Of a stretch of DNA of 43,061 bases, positions 24,939 through 33,709 are shown piece by piece. The stretch covers positions 1-43,061 of the forward strand of contig CANQUN010000011.1 of NCBI GenBank assembly GCA_947627065.1, given 5' to 3'. The position numbers and the translations under genes were made by a program. This DNA comes from an uncultured Clostridia bacterium. Its GTDB lineage: Bacteria; Bacillota; Clostridia; Christensenellales; Borkfalkiaceae. Each line of letters begins with the position of its first letter. Within the stretch, counting starts at the first letter, position 1. The notes beneath the pieces are model-generated. The model made no database searches. It had not been told where the DNA came from and saw nothing but the letters and a program-made list of their open reading frames with translations.

Positions 24939-26129
24939 TCAGCGGCCGCGGGAGTTGCGGATTCTTGCGGCGTACTCGGCAGCACCACGGCAAAAGCGGT
25001 CAAGCCCTTCTTCGAGACGGCTTTGCGGACAGGCAAGATTTATTCTGACAAAGGGGTCGCCCCCGCCCCTGTACACGCCGCCCGCAGAAACTTTGACCTT
25101 GTACTTTTCGTTGAGAAAAGCGCAAAGTTCGAACGTGTTGTCGGTGATTTTACCTAGATCGGCCCAAAGGAGATAAGTTGCGTCTCCCGCTCTTACATTG
25201 ACAAATTCAAGCTTATTTTCTATAAAATCTTTTGCAAAAGCCATGTTGCCGTCGATGTACGCCCTGAGTTCGTCAAGCCATTCCTCTCCTTGGGTAAAGG
25301 CGGCGACCGTGCCGTCTACGGCAAAACAGTTGGGTTCGGCAACCTCGTCGGAATTAAGCCCTCTTGAGACGGCGTTACGTATCTTTTCGTTTGCGGCAAA
25401 TACGGCGGCGGACTGCAGCCCCGCGAGGTTAAAGGCCTTGCTTGCGGAAATGCACGTTACCGAATTGTCGCGACAGGCCGCGGAAACCGAGGCGAACGGG
25501 ACGTAATTTTTGCCCACCCGCGTTATGTCGCAATGTATCTCGTCGGAAATGACGGTTACGCCGTGTTTTAAGCAAAGTTCGCCAATTCGGCAAAGTTCGT
25601 CCTCCGTCCACAGCCGTCCCGTGGGATTGTGCGGATTGCAGAGTATGAACAGTGTTGCGGGCGGGTCGGCAAGTTTTTGTTCGAGATTGGCAAAGTCGAT
25701 GTTAAAAGCCGTGCCGTCGTCTTTAAGCCTGCATTCCGAGACCTGACGCCCCGCATTTTCGACAGAATGAAAAAAGATGTCGTACACGGGTGTGAGCAGC
25801 ACGACCTTGTCGCCGACGTTGGTGAGCCTTTTGACCATGCTCGATATTGCGGGAACGACGCCCGTGGCAAACTGAAGCCACTCCTTTTTTATTTCAAAGG
25901 AATGGCGTTTAAGCCACCAATCTATGATGGATTGGTACCACTCGTCGGGGACGACGGTGTAACCGTAAATTCCGTGCGCCGCCCTCTTTTCCAAGACCTC
26001 GCGCACGGCGGGAGCGGTGGGAAAGTCCATGTCCGCAACCCACAGCGGCAGGGAGCCTTGCGCCTCGTCCCACTTGAGCGAATTGGTGTGTTCCCTTGAC
26101 ACGAGGCGGTCAAAATCGAATTTTCCCAT
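24939..26129 (-). CDS. patB: PLP-dependent C-S lyase / aminotransferase of the MalY-PatB family
   Basis: 396-residue fold-type I PLP enzyme. The Schiff-base lysine is in SASKAFNLAGLQ; NPHNPTGR, the DEIHCD aspartate contact and the C-terminal substrate Arg in DPFVRINLACP are present. Family members cleave cystathionine or cysteine (beta-lyase), and some are regulators. The exact substrate is not visible. The start at 26129 is one base after the stop of the DUF3737 gene, whose AGAGGTAA end supplies the binding site. It is the middle gene of dnaJ-DUF3737-patB-DUF4275 on the minus strand. Confidence 0.88.
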   Translation of the reverse strand: MGKFDFDRLVSREHTNSLKWDEAQGSLPLWVADMDFPTAPAVREVLEKRAAHGIYGYTVVPDEWYQSIIDWWLKRHSFEIKKEWLQFATGVVPAISSMVKRLTNVGDKVVLLTPVYDIFFHSVENAGRQVSECRLKDDGTAFNIDFANLEQKLADPPATLFILCNPHNPTGRLWTEDELCRIGELCLKHGVTVISDEIHCDITRVGKNYVPFASVSAACRDNSVTCISASKAFNLAGLQSAAVFAANEKIRNAVSRGLNSDEVAEPNCFAVDGTVAAFTQGEEWLDELRAYIDGNMAFAKDFIENKLEFVNVRAGDATYLLWADLGKITDNTFELCAFLNEKYKVKVSAGGVYRGGGDPFVRINLACPQSRLEEGLDRFCRGAAEYAARIRNSRGR

Positions 26130-26130
26130 G

Positions 26131-26967
26131 TTACCTCTTGCAGATTATCCGCGTTTTGGAAGGGTCTACCTTGTCGCTTTCAACTATGAGTTCGTCTATG
26201 TATTCGGCGGTTATAGTACCTGCGGAAGGATTGAGCACGCTGTCTATTCCGCTGTCTATCTGCGCGTCTACCGTGGAATATTCAAACGCAAGGGTGGTGT
26301 TTATCAGCTTGCAGTGCTTCATCGTGAGGTTCTTTATGTAACACATCCCCTGCAGGCTCTCTATCGTGCAGTTTACAAGGGTGAGGTTCTCCGCGTTCCA
26401 GCCGAGGTATTCACCCGAGATGAAACTGTCGCTCACGGTAACGTTTTTGCTGTTCCAGAACGAATCCTTGGAAATCATGCGTGAGTTCGTTATATTGACA
26501 TCGGTCGCCCCGTCGAAGGCGTAATTTCCGACGAGAGTGAAATTGTCAAGCTGAACATTTCGCGCATTCATCGCAAAATATTCTCCCTTTGCGGTTATGT
26601 CTTTTCCTTTGATGTCACAGCAATTCCACAGCGTCTCCTGCGCATTGGAAAAAGTAACCCTCTCGAGGGTTATGCCGCGGCTCCTGCGGAAATTTTTGGG
26701 CGCTTCTATCACGGTGTCTTTAACCGTTACTCCGTTTGCGTACCATATACCCGCCCGCGCCATGTCGAAGAGTGTGCACCTGTCCATAGTTATGTTTTCG
26801 GTGTACCAGAGAGGGTATTTCCACCTGAACAGGCAATCGTAAAGTTCTATGTTTTTACTCTCCTTAAGCGGGGATTCTCCGTCGAAGAACACGCTGTCGT
26901 AAATCTTCATATCCCTGCTCATAAAGAGAGCGCGTTCGCCCGAAAAATGCTTTTGTTTGACTTCCAT
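26131..26967 (-). CDS. DUF3737 family right-handed beta-helix protein
   Basis: 278-residue protein made of repeated short strands of the type NITMDRCTLF, NVTVSDSFI and NLTLVNCTI, typical of a right-handed parallel beta-helix. The opening KQKHFSGERALFMSRDMKIYDSVFFDGESPLKESKNIEL, split across strands, matches DUF3737 (PF12541). No signal peptide is seen, so it is probably cytoplasmic. AGAGG precedes the ATG. It follows dnaJ by 13 bp and may be a passenger of the heat-shock operon. The biochemical role is unknown. Confidence 0.85.
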   Translation of the reverse strand: MEVKQKHFSGERALFMSRDMKIYDSVFFDGESPLKESKNIELYDCLFRWKYPLWYTENITMDRCTLFDMARAGIWYANGVTVKDTVIEAPKNFRRSRGITLERVTFSNAQETLWNCCDIKGKDITAKGEYFAMNARNVQLDNFTLVGNYAFDGATDVNITNSRMISKDSFWNSKNVTVSDSFISGEYLGWNAENLTLVNCTIESLQGMCYIKNLTMKHCKLINTTLAFEYSTVDAQIDSGIDSVLNPSAGTITAEYIDELIVESDKVDPSKTRIICKR

Positions 26968-26980
26968 CCTCTTGTTTCCT

Positions 26981-28117
26981 TCAGATTTTTTCGTAGGGAT
27001 TTATTCCGTAATCCTTGCTCATGTTGTCTTTGTAAGAGTTCATGAGCGGGTTCTGCTTGGTTTCAAGCCCGTCGCACAGCGCGGCTATCGCGTCGCGCTG
27101 GGATTTGGAGAGACGGACGGGCGTTTCCACCGAAAAAGTAACGTAAAGATCCCCCGTCTTTGAACGGGATTTTATCCCTTTGCCCTTTATGACGATCTGC
27201 TTGCCGCTCTGGAAGGCCTCAGGAATGGTGTATTCGAAGGGCTTGTCGAGCGCCGGAATCATAACCTTGCCGCCGAGGCAGGCCGTCTTGAAGGGAATGG
27301 GCACGTTTACGTAAAGGTTGTAGTCCTTGCGTTTGAACAGTTTGTGCGTGCCGACGGTGAAGTAGATGAGAAGGTCGCCCGGTTCCCCTCCGTTGTCGGG
27401 CACGTCGCCGTAACCCGGGCGCCTGATGTAACTTCCGTTGTCGGCTCCCGCGGGAATGTCGAATTTCACCTTTGTATTGACCTGCGTGGTTCCCTTGCCC
27501 TTGCAGGTGGGGCAACTTTCGTCGATGATTTTGCCCATTCCGCGGCACTGCGGACACGCGCTTAAGGTGATCGTGCGGAAGAAGCCCGCACCCACCGATT
27601 GTTTGACCTTGCCCGCTCCGCCGCATTTGGGACACGTGTGCATGGCGGTGCCGCCCTTTGCCCCCGTTCCGCGGCAATCGGGGCATTTGTCCTTTCTCGT
27701 ATAGGTAAATTCACGGCTGCAGCCGAGCGCCGCGTCGAGAAAACTGAGTTGCATTTCGTAAGTGTGCGTGCGGCCTTGTCTGCCCGGCCGCTCGTTCATA
27801 CCGCCGAAACCGCTGAACATGTTGAATATGTCGCCGAAACCTTCAAAACCCGTACCCGAAAAGCCGCTGCCCGAGAAACCGCTGCCCGCAGCGTAAGGAT
27901 TGTCCAGCTGGAAGTCGTACTTGCTGCGCTTGTCGGGGTCGGACAGGACTTCGTTTGCCTCGTTGATGTCCTTGAATTTTGCCGCGCAATCGGGATCGTT
28001 GGGATGCAGGTCGGGGTGGTATTGCTTGACGAGTTTGCGGTAAGCCGCCTTTATTTCATCCTGCGACGCAGTTTTTGAAACGCCGAGAATATCGTAATAA
28101 TTCTTGTTATCTGCCAT
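26981..28117 (-). CDS. dnaJ: Chaperone protein DnaJ
   Basis: 378-residue Hsp40 stimulating the DnaK ATPase. The J domain (1-70) has HPD at 34-36. A Gly/Phe-rich region with three GSGFSGTGF-like repeats follows. The zinc region has the four expected CxxCxGxG motifs (CPDCRGTG, CPKCGGAG, CPQCRGMG, CPTCKGKG), followed by the two substrate-binding C-terminal domains. The binding site is weak. A hairpin stands between it and dnaK, which may lower its expression relative to dnaK. Confidence 0.97.
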   Translation of the reverse strand: MADNKNYYDILGVSKTASQDEIKAAYRKLVKQYHPDLHPNDPDCAAKFKDINEANEVLSDPDKRSKYDFQLDNPYAAGSGFSGSGFSGTGFEGFGDIFNMFSGFGGMNERPGRQGRTHTYEMQLSFLDAALGCSREFTYTRKDKCPDCRGTGAKGGTAMHTCPKCGGAGKVKQSVGAGFFRTITLSACPQCRGMGKIIDESCPTCKGKGTTQVNTKVKFDIPAGADNGSYIRRPGYGDVPDNGGEPGDLLIYFTVGTHKLFKRKDYNLYVNVPIPFKTACLGGKVMIPALDKPFEYTIPEAFQSGKQIVIKGKGIKSRSKTGDLYVTFSVETPVRLSKSQRDAIAALCDGLETKQNPLMNSYKDNMSKDYGINPYEKI

Positions 28118-28138
28118 ATTTTTTCAATGATTCGCAAT

Positions 28139-28168
28139 ATGGCAGGGCGGAATCGTCCGCCTTGCCAT
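28139..28168 (-). promoter_or_regulatory. Intergenic hairpin between dnaK and dnaJ
   Basis: Minus-strand stem of about 13 bp (ATGGCAaGGCGGA / TTCCGCCcTGCCAT, one internal mismatch) with no T tract. It could stabilise the 3' end of a dnaK message or attenuate dnaJ. Confidence 0.5.
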
Positions 28169-28188
28169 ACCTGTATGCTCTGTAAAAA

Positions 28189-30000
<1,812 letters not shown>

Positions 30001-30594
30001 TTATTTTATTACCACTACTTGGGCGTAACGTATTATTTTGCCGCCCAGTTTGTAACCTTTGAGAAATACGCTTTCTACCGTGCCGCTCTGCTCCCCTTCC
30101 TTAGCGTCTCTCGAAAAGACTGCTTCGTGGAAATTTGGGTCGAACGGTTCGCCCACGGGATTGATGACTTCGAGACCGAGACCCGCCATGATCTCGTCGT
30201 ATTGGCGCAGGAGCATGGAAAGCCCCTCTTTGGTCTTTTCGTCTATCTCGTACGACAGCGCCCTTTCCACGTTGTCTCCGATAAACAGTATCTTTTTTAT
30301 GATGTCGGCTTTGCCCTCTTCGTAAGCCGTTCTGCGCGTTTCTGCGTTGCGCTTTTTGAAGTTTTCAAACTCTGCCGCCGTCCTGTACCATTTATCCTTG
30401 TAATCGTCCGCAAGGCGCTTGTATTCGTCAAGCAACTTTTCGCTTTCGGGCTTTTGTTCTGTTTTTTGTTCGGGTTGGGTTTCGGGTTCGCTGCCGCCCG
30501 TCTCAGCCTTGGCTTCGGTCGTTTCCTCCGCCTTTTCCTCCGCCCTTTCTTCGGCCTTTTCGTCCGTCTTTGTGTGCTTTTTCTTTTCCGACAC
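30001..30594 (-). CDS. grpE: Nucleotide exchange factor GrpE
   Basis: 197-residue DnaK nucleotide exchange factor. A GTG at 30594 (VSEKKKHTK) is preferred over the GTG at 30603 because AGAGGTG lies at the right distance from it. The first 60 residues are highly charged and Glu-rich (low complexity). A long coiled coil (around 65-115, LADDYKDKWYRTAAEFENFKKRN) follows, and then the beta-domain ending in GKIIRYAQVVV. It comes directly after hrcA in the stress operon. Confidence 0.95.
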   Translation of the reverse strand: MSEKKKHTKTDEKAEERAEEKAEETTEAKAETGGSEPETQPEQKTEQKPESEKLLDEYKRLADDYKDKWYRTAAEFENFKKRNAETRRTAYEEGKADIIKKILFIGDNVERALSYEIDEKTKEGLSMLLRQYDEIMAGLGLEVINPVGEPFDPNFHEAVFSRDAKEGEQSGTVESVFLKGYKLGGKIIRYAQVVVIK

Positions 30595-30606
30595 TTCTTT
30601 CACCTC

Positions 30607-31632
30607 TTATTCTTCATGAGATAATATGTTTTCGAGTATTCTGCCCACGTTTTCAAGCACGGCAACCACCTTTTGGTAATCCATTCTCGAAGGGCCTATC
30701 ACGCCGTACGTTCCGAGTTTGTGCCCGTGGACGGAATAAGTTGCCGTAACCAAGGAGCAGCCGTCGGGCAGCCCGTCGGGATTCTGGTCGGAACCTATCT
30801 TGACGTTTATGTTTATATCCCTGCCGTCGTCGTGGAGGATACTTATCATCTTTTCATTTGACAGAACCATCGACATGAAGCCCTTTATTCTGTCTATATC
30901 CGTGTATTCGGGATGCCTGAGTATCTTGTCCTCGCCTTCGAGCAGCACGTTGTCGCCCTGAGAAACGTAGGCCTTGAGCGCGTCGATTACCTTGTAGAAT
31001 ATCTCCTTGTATTCTTCAAACTGTAGCAGGGTGTCCCCCGCGGTCTCGGTAACCTCAATGAGTGTCTTTCCTCCGAAGATTTTGGTGAGGAAATCCGATG
31101 CGCCGTTTATACTCGCCTCATCCATTCCTTCGGGCAGTTCGATGTAATTGTCCTTGTATAGGCGCGACTGGGTAACGATTATGACGAGCGCGGTGTTCTT
31201 TTTGACCCTGATGAGTTTTATCATCTCTATCTGCTCGTCCGAACCCGTTGCGGGCACGCCGATGGTGGTGTAATCGGTAAGTTCGCTTATTATCTTGACC
31301 GCATCTTTTACGATGTACTCTATGTTGCCCGACCTTTCGGTAAAGATCTTTTTGATGTAGCCGAGTTCCTTTGCCGACAGTTTGTCTTTGACCATCAGCT
31401 CGCTGACGTAAAGTTTGTACGCCTCGGGCGAAGGCACGCGGCCGCTCGACGTGTGAAGTTGGGTGAGATAGCCGAGTTCTTCGAGAGCGGAAAGTTCGCT
31501 CCTGACCGTTGCCGAACTCACGTCTTTAAGGTACTTGTCGGTGATGTTCTTGGACGAAACGGGCACCGCCGTCTCTATATAATCGTCGACGACTATCTGT
31601 AATATCTTCTTTTTACGCTCGGATAACTTCAT
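30607..31632 (-). CDS. hrcA: Heat-inducible transcription repressor HrcA
   Basis: 341-residue repressor of class I heat-shock genes. The start at 31632 (MKLSERKKKILQ) follows GGTGGG; the longer frame would extend across the CIRCE operator. The N-terminal winged helix (TDKYLKDVSSATVRSELSALEELGYL) reads DNA, and the C-terminal domain is expected to depend on GroEL for activity. Its own promoter carries a CIRCE, so it is autoregulated, and the groESL promoter carries another. Confidence 0.97.
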   Translation of the reverse strand: MKLSERKKKILQIVVDDYIETAVPVSSKNITDKYLKDVSSATVRSELSALEELGYLTQLHTSSGRVPSPEAYKLYVSELMVKDKLSAKELGYIKKIFTERSGNIEYIVKDAVKIISELTDYTTIGVPATGSDEQIEMIKLIRVKKNTALVIIVTQSRLYKDNYIELPEGMDEASINGASDFLTKIFGGKTLIEVTETAGDTLLQFEEYKEIFYKVIDALKAYVSQGDNVLLEGEDKILRHPEYTDIDRIKGFMSMVLSNEKMISILHDDGRDININVKIGSDQNPDGLPDGCSLVTATYSVHGHKLGTYGVIGPSRMDYQKVVAVLENVGRILENILSHEE

Positions 31633-31666
31633 TTCCCACCACTTTGGCAATTTGACGCGTTGTTTG

Positions 31667-31693
31667 TTAGCACTCAAATTAGCAGACTGCCAA
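31667..31693 (-). promoter_or_regulatory. CIRCE operator of the hrcA-grpE-dnaK-dnaJ operon
   Basis: TTAGCACTC (31667-31675), nine bases, GACTGCCAA (31685-31693): two mismatches in the second arm, one more than the groESL operator, so it may bind HrcA more weakly. Confidence 0.9.
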
Positions 31694-31704
31694 CTTTTGA
31701 TTAT

Positions 31705-31733
31705 ATTTTACTCTATGTAACTCCCGTTGTCAA
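31705..31733 (-). promoter_or_regulatory. SigA promoter of the hrcA operon
   Basis: Minus strand: TTGACA (31728-31733), 17 bp, TAAAAT (31705-31710). CIRCE lies immediately downstream. Confidence 0.85.
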
Positions 31734-31782
31734 GCGTTTTTGATAAAAAGAAAAGAAAATTTTGCGAAGGACAAAAATTTTA

Positions 31783-31817
31783 AGGGCGCAATGGAAAATT
31801 TTAACCAATCGCGCCCT
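31783..31817 (-). terminator. Hairpin upstream of the hrcA promoter
   Basis: AGGGCGC / GCGCCCT arms extended by a few pairs; the minus-strand side is followed by TTAAAATTTTTG. The gap 31734-32098 also contains a small GCCCG..CGGGC hairpin at 31892-31909 and no gene that I can support. Confidence 0.6.
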
Positions 31818-32021
31818 CTCTAAACCTAAATGAACCGCATGAATATTCCCGCTGTGTTTTAAGCGAAGTGTCTTTATTGCAAGTGTGCGCCCGTAACAAT
31901 GCGGGCTTTCAGGAAATGATTTGCAAGTTGTTAACAGGTGAGATAAGAGCGAAAGGATTGGCAAAGGCGTTTCGGACAAACGAGGCAAAAAAGTTATTTT
32001 GTTATTACAGGAAAACGGAAA

Positions 32022-32041
32022 GGAGACGGCAAGCCGTCTCC
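32022..32041 (-). terminator. Terminator of the nrdD-trxB-nrdG operon
   Basis: Stem GGAGACGG / CCGTCTCC with a four-base loop, followed on the minus strand by TTTCCGTTTT, about 60 bp after the nrdG stop. Confidence 0.75.
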
Positions 32042-32098
32042 CATCGTCTGAGGTGTCTGAAATTTTCGGTTGAACATACGTAAATATTTTGGGTTGGG

Positions 32099-32794
32099 TC
32101 AGTACCAATAACTGCGGAGGGAGACGCGGCGGACTTTTTGCCGTAATATTCCGGCGAAGGCTTCGGCCGTTTCGGCGGGTACGGCGGAGAGTCCCCCCTG
32201 TATGCACGTTCCCTTGTCCTCGAATTTTTGCAAGAAGTAATTTTTTGCCCCTTTGACGTCCTCGGCTATGCGCGCCATGGTTTCTTCGTCGTGGAATCCG
32301 TTTATCAAGGTTGTGCGAAATTCGTAATCTTCTACCTCGGAAAGCAAAAAAACCGCGCTTTCTTTGACTTTATCCGTCTTTGGATCGCTTACGCCCGTTA
32401 TCTCGGGATATCTGTCGAAGGAGGTTTTTATGTCCATGGCGAAATAATCGACCACACCGCGGGCGTACAGTTCGCGCAAGGCTTCGGGCGAGGTGCCGTT
32501 GGTGTCGAGTTTGACGATGAAGCCGAGTTCCTTTACCTTTTCGAGAAAATCGCCCAGCCCGCGATGGAGCGTGGGTTCTCCGCCCGTAACGCTCACGCCG
32601 TCGAGTTTCCCCTTTCTCGTTGCCAGAAAGGCGAGAACATCCTCTTCGGAAATGGAAAATTCGGCCGAGCCGTCAACCAGAGAGGAATTGTGGCAGAACG
32701 GGCATTTGTAATTGCAGCCCGAGGTGAACAGCGTGCAGACCACCTTGTTTTCGAAATCGACGAGCGAACTTTTTTCTATACCTGAAAAGAACAT
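32099..32794 (-). CDS. nrdG: Anaerobic ribonucleotide reductase activating enzyme (radical SAM)
   Basis: 231-residue radical SAM activase that installs the glycyl radical on NrdD. The 4Fe-4S ligands are CNYKCPFC (CxxxCxxC, near residue 27) followed by the SAM-binding VTGGEPTLH. The start at 32794 (MFFSGIEKSS) uses GGGGAG, which overlaps the stop of the flavoprotein gene; the longer frame belongs to that gene. It is the last gene of the operon. Its length matches the longer NrdG2-like activases rather than the 150-residue enterobacterial NrdG. Confidence 0.93.
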   Translation of the reverse strand: MFFSGIEKSSLVDFENKVVCTLFTSGCNYKCPFCHNSSLVDGSAEFSISEEDVLAFLATRKGKLDGVSVTGGEPTLHRGLGDFLEKVKELGFIVKLDTNGTSPEALRELYARGVVDYFAMDIKTSFDRYPEITGVSDPKTDKVKESAVFLLSEVEDYEFRTTLINGFHDEETMARIAEDVKGAKNYFLQKFEDKGTCIQGGLSAVPAETAEAFAGILRQKVRRVSLRSYWY

Positions 32795-32796
32795 GG

Positions 32797-33708
32797 TTAC
32801 TCCCCGTCGAGATACGCCGCAGCGGCGAGGGCTGCAACCGCGCCGTCGGCCACCGCCGTGGTGAGCTGGCGGACCGATTTTACCCTGCAATCTCCCGCGG
32901 CAAACACGCCGCTTGCAGACGTGCGGCAATCATCCGTGCATTCGATAAACCCGCTTTTGTCGAGCGTAACGAGCGGGGTGAAGGCCTTGTTGTCGGGAAT
33001 CTGGCCTATGGCTACAAAGAGGGCTTCGGCCTTGAGCGTCATCTTTTCGGTTCCGCCCGTCCTGACAAATTCCACGCCTTCAAACGCGCCGTCCCCCATG
33101 ACGGACGAAGCGACAAAGCCCGAGATGATTTCTACATTTTCTCTCGAACGGACGGCCTGCTGCAGGCAGTTGTCCCCGAACAATTTGTCAAACATGGTAA
33201 CCATGCTGACCTTGGAACAGTAATTGGAAAGCAGCAGGGCGTACTGGAGCGCGCTGTTGGCGTCCCCCACGAGTATGACTTCTTTATCCTTGTAAAACGC
33301 GCCGTCGCACACAGCACAATAATAGACGCCCTTTCCGAGGAATTTATCCTCCCCGGGGACGTTAAGGCGGCGGTGTTTGACCCCGCCCGCTATTATCACG
33401 CTGCCGCATTCGTAAGCGCCGTATTCCGTTTTTACGGTAAAGTGCTTTTCAGAATGTTTTTCCACTCCGACGACTCTGTCAATCTCGAGGGCGGCACCGA
33501 GCGCGTTTACCTGCTCGAACATCTTGTCGGCAAGTTCAAGCCCCGAAATGCTTGAAAAACCGGGGAAATTTTCCACCCTCGGAGAGTTGGCTATCTGGCC
33601 GCCTATGCTTTCGGCTTCTATTATGGTGACGGACTTACCCGCCCTTAACGAATAGAGAGCCGCCGTCATGCCGGCCGCTCCCGCTCCGATGATGATTATA
33701 TCTGTCAT
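32797..33708 (-). CDS. trxB: Thioredoxin reductase-like flavoprotein, NADPH motifs altered
   Basis: 303-residue low-molecular-weight thioredoxin-reductase fold. The FAD motif is IGAGAAG (7-13), the redox pair is CAVC (131-134) and the C-terminal FAD contact is GVFAAGDC. In NADPH-dependent enzymes the second nucleotide motif is GGGNSA followed by HRRxxxR. Here it is GDANSA (148-153), and the HRR stretch is replaced by VTMFDKLFG. Such loss is known in ferredoxin- or otherwise driven thioredoxin reductases of clostridia (FFTR and relatives), so the electron donor may not be NADPH. It lies between nrdD and nrdG, which suggests it feeds electrons to the reductase. Confidence 0.88.
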   Translation of the reverse strand: MTDIIIIGAGAAGMTAALYSLRAGKSVTIIEAESIGGQIANSPRVENFPGFSSISGLELADKMFEQVNALGAALEIDRVVGVEKHSEKHFTVKTEYGAYECGSVIIAGGVKHRRLNVPGEDKFLGKGVYYCAVCDGAFYKDKEVILVGDANSALQYALLLSNYCSKVSMVTMFDKLFGDNCLQQAVRSRENVEIISGFVASSVMGDGAFEGVEFVRTGGTEKMTLKAEALFVAIGQIPDNKAFTPLVTLDKSGFIECTDDCRTSASGVFAAGDCRVKSVRQLTTAVADGAVAALAAAAYLDGE

Positions 33709-33709
33709 G

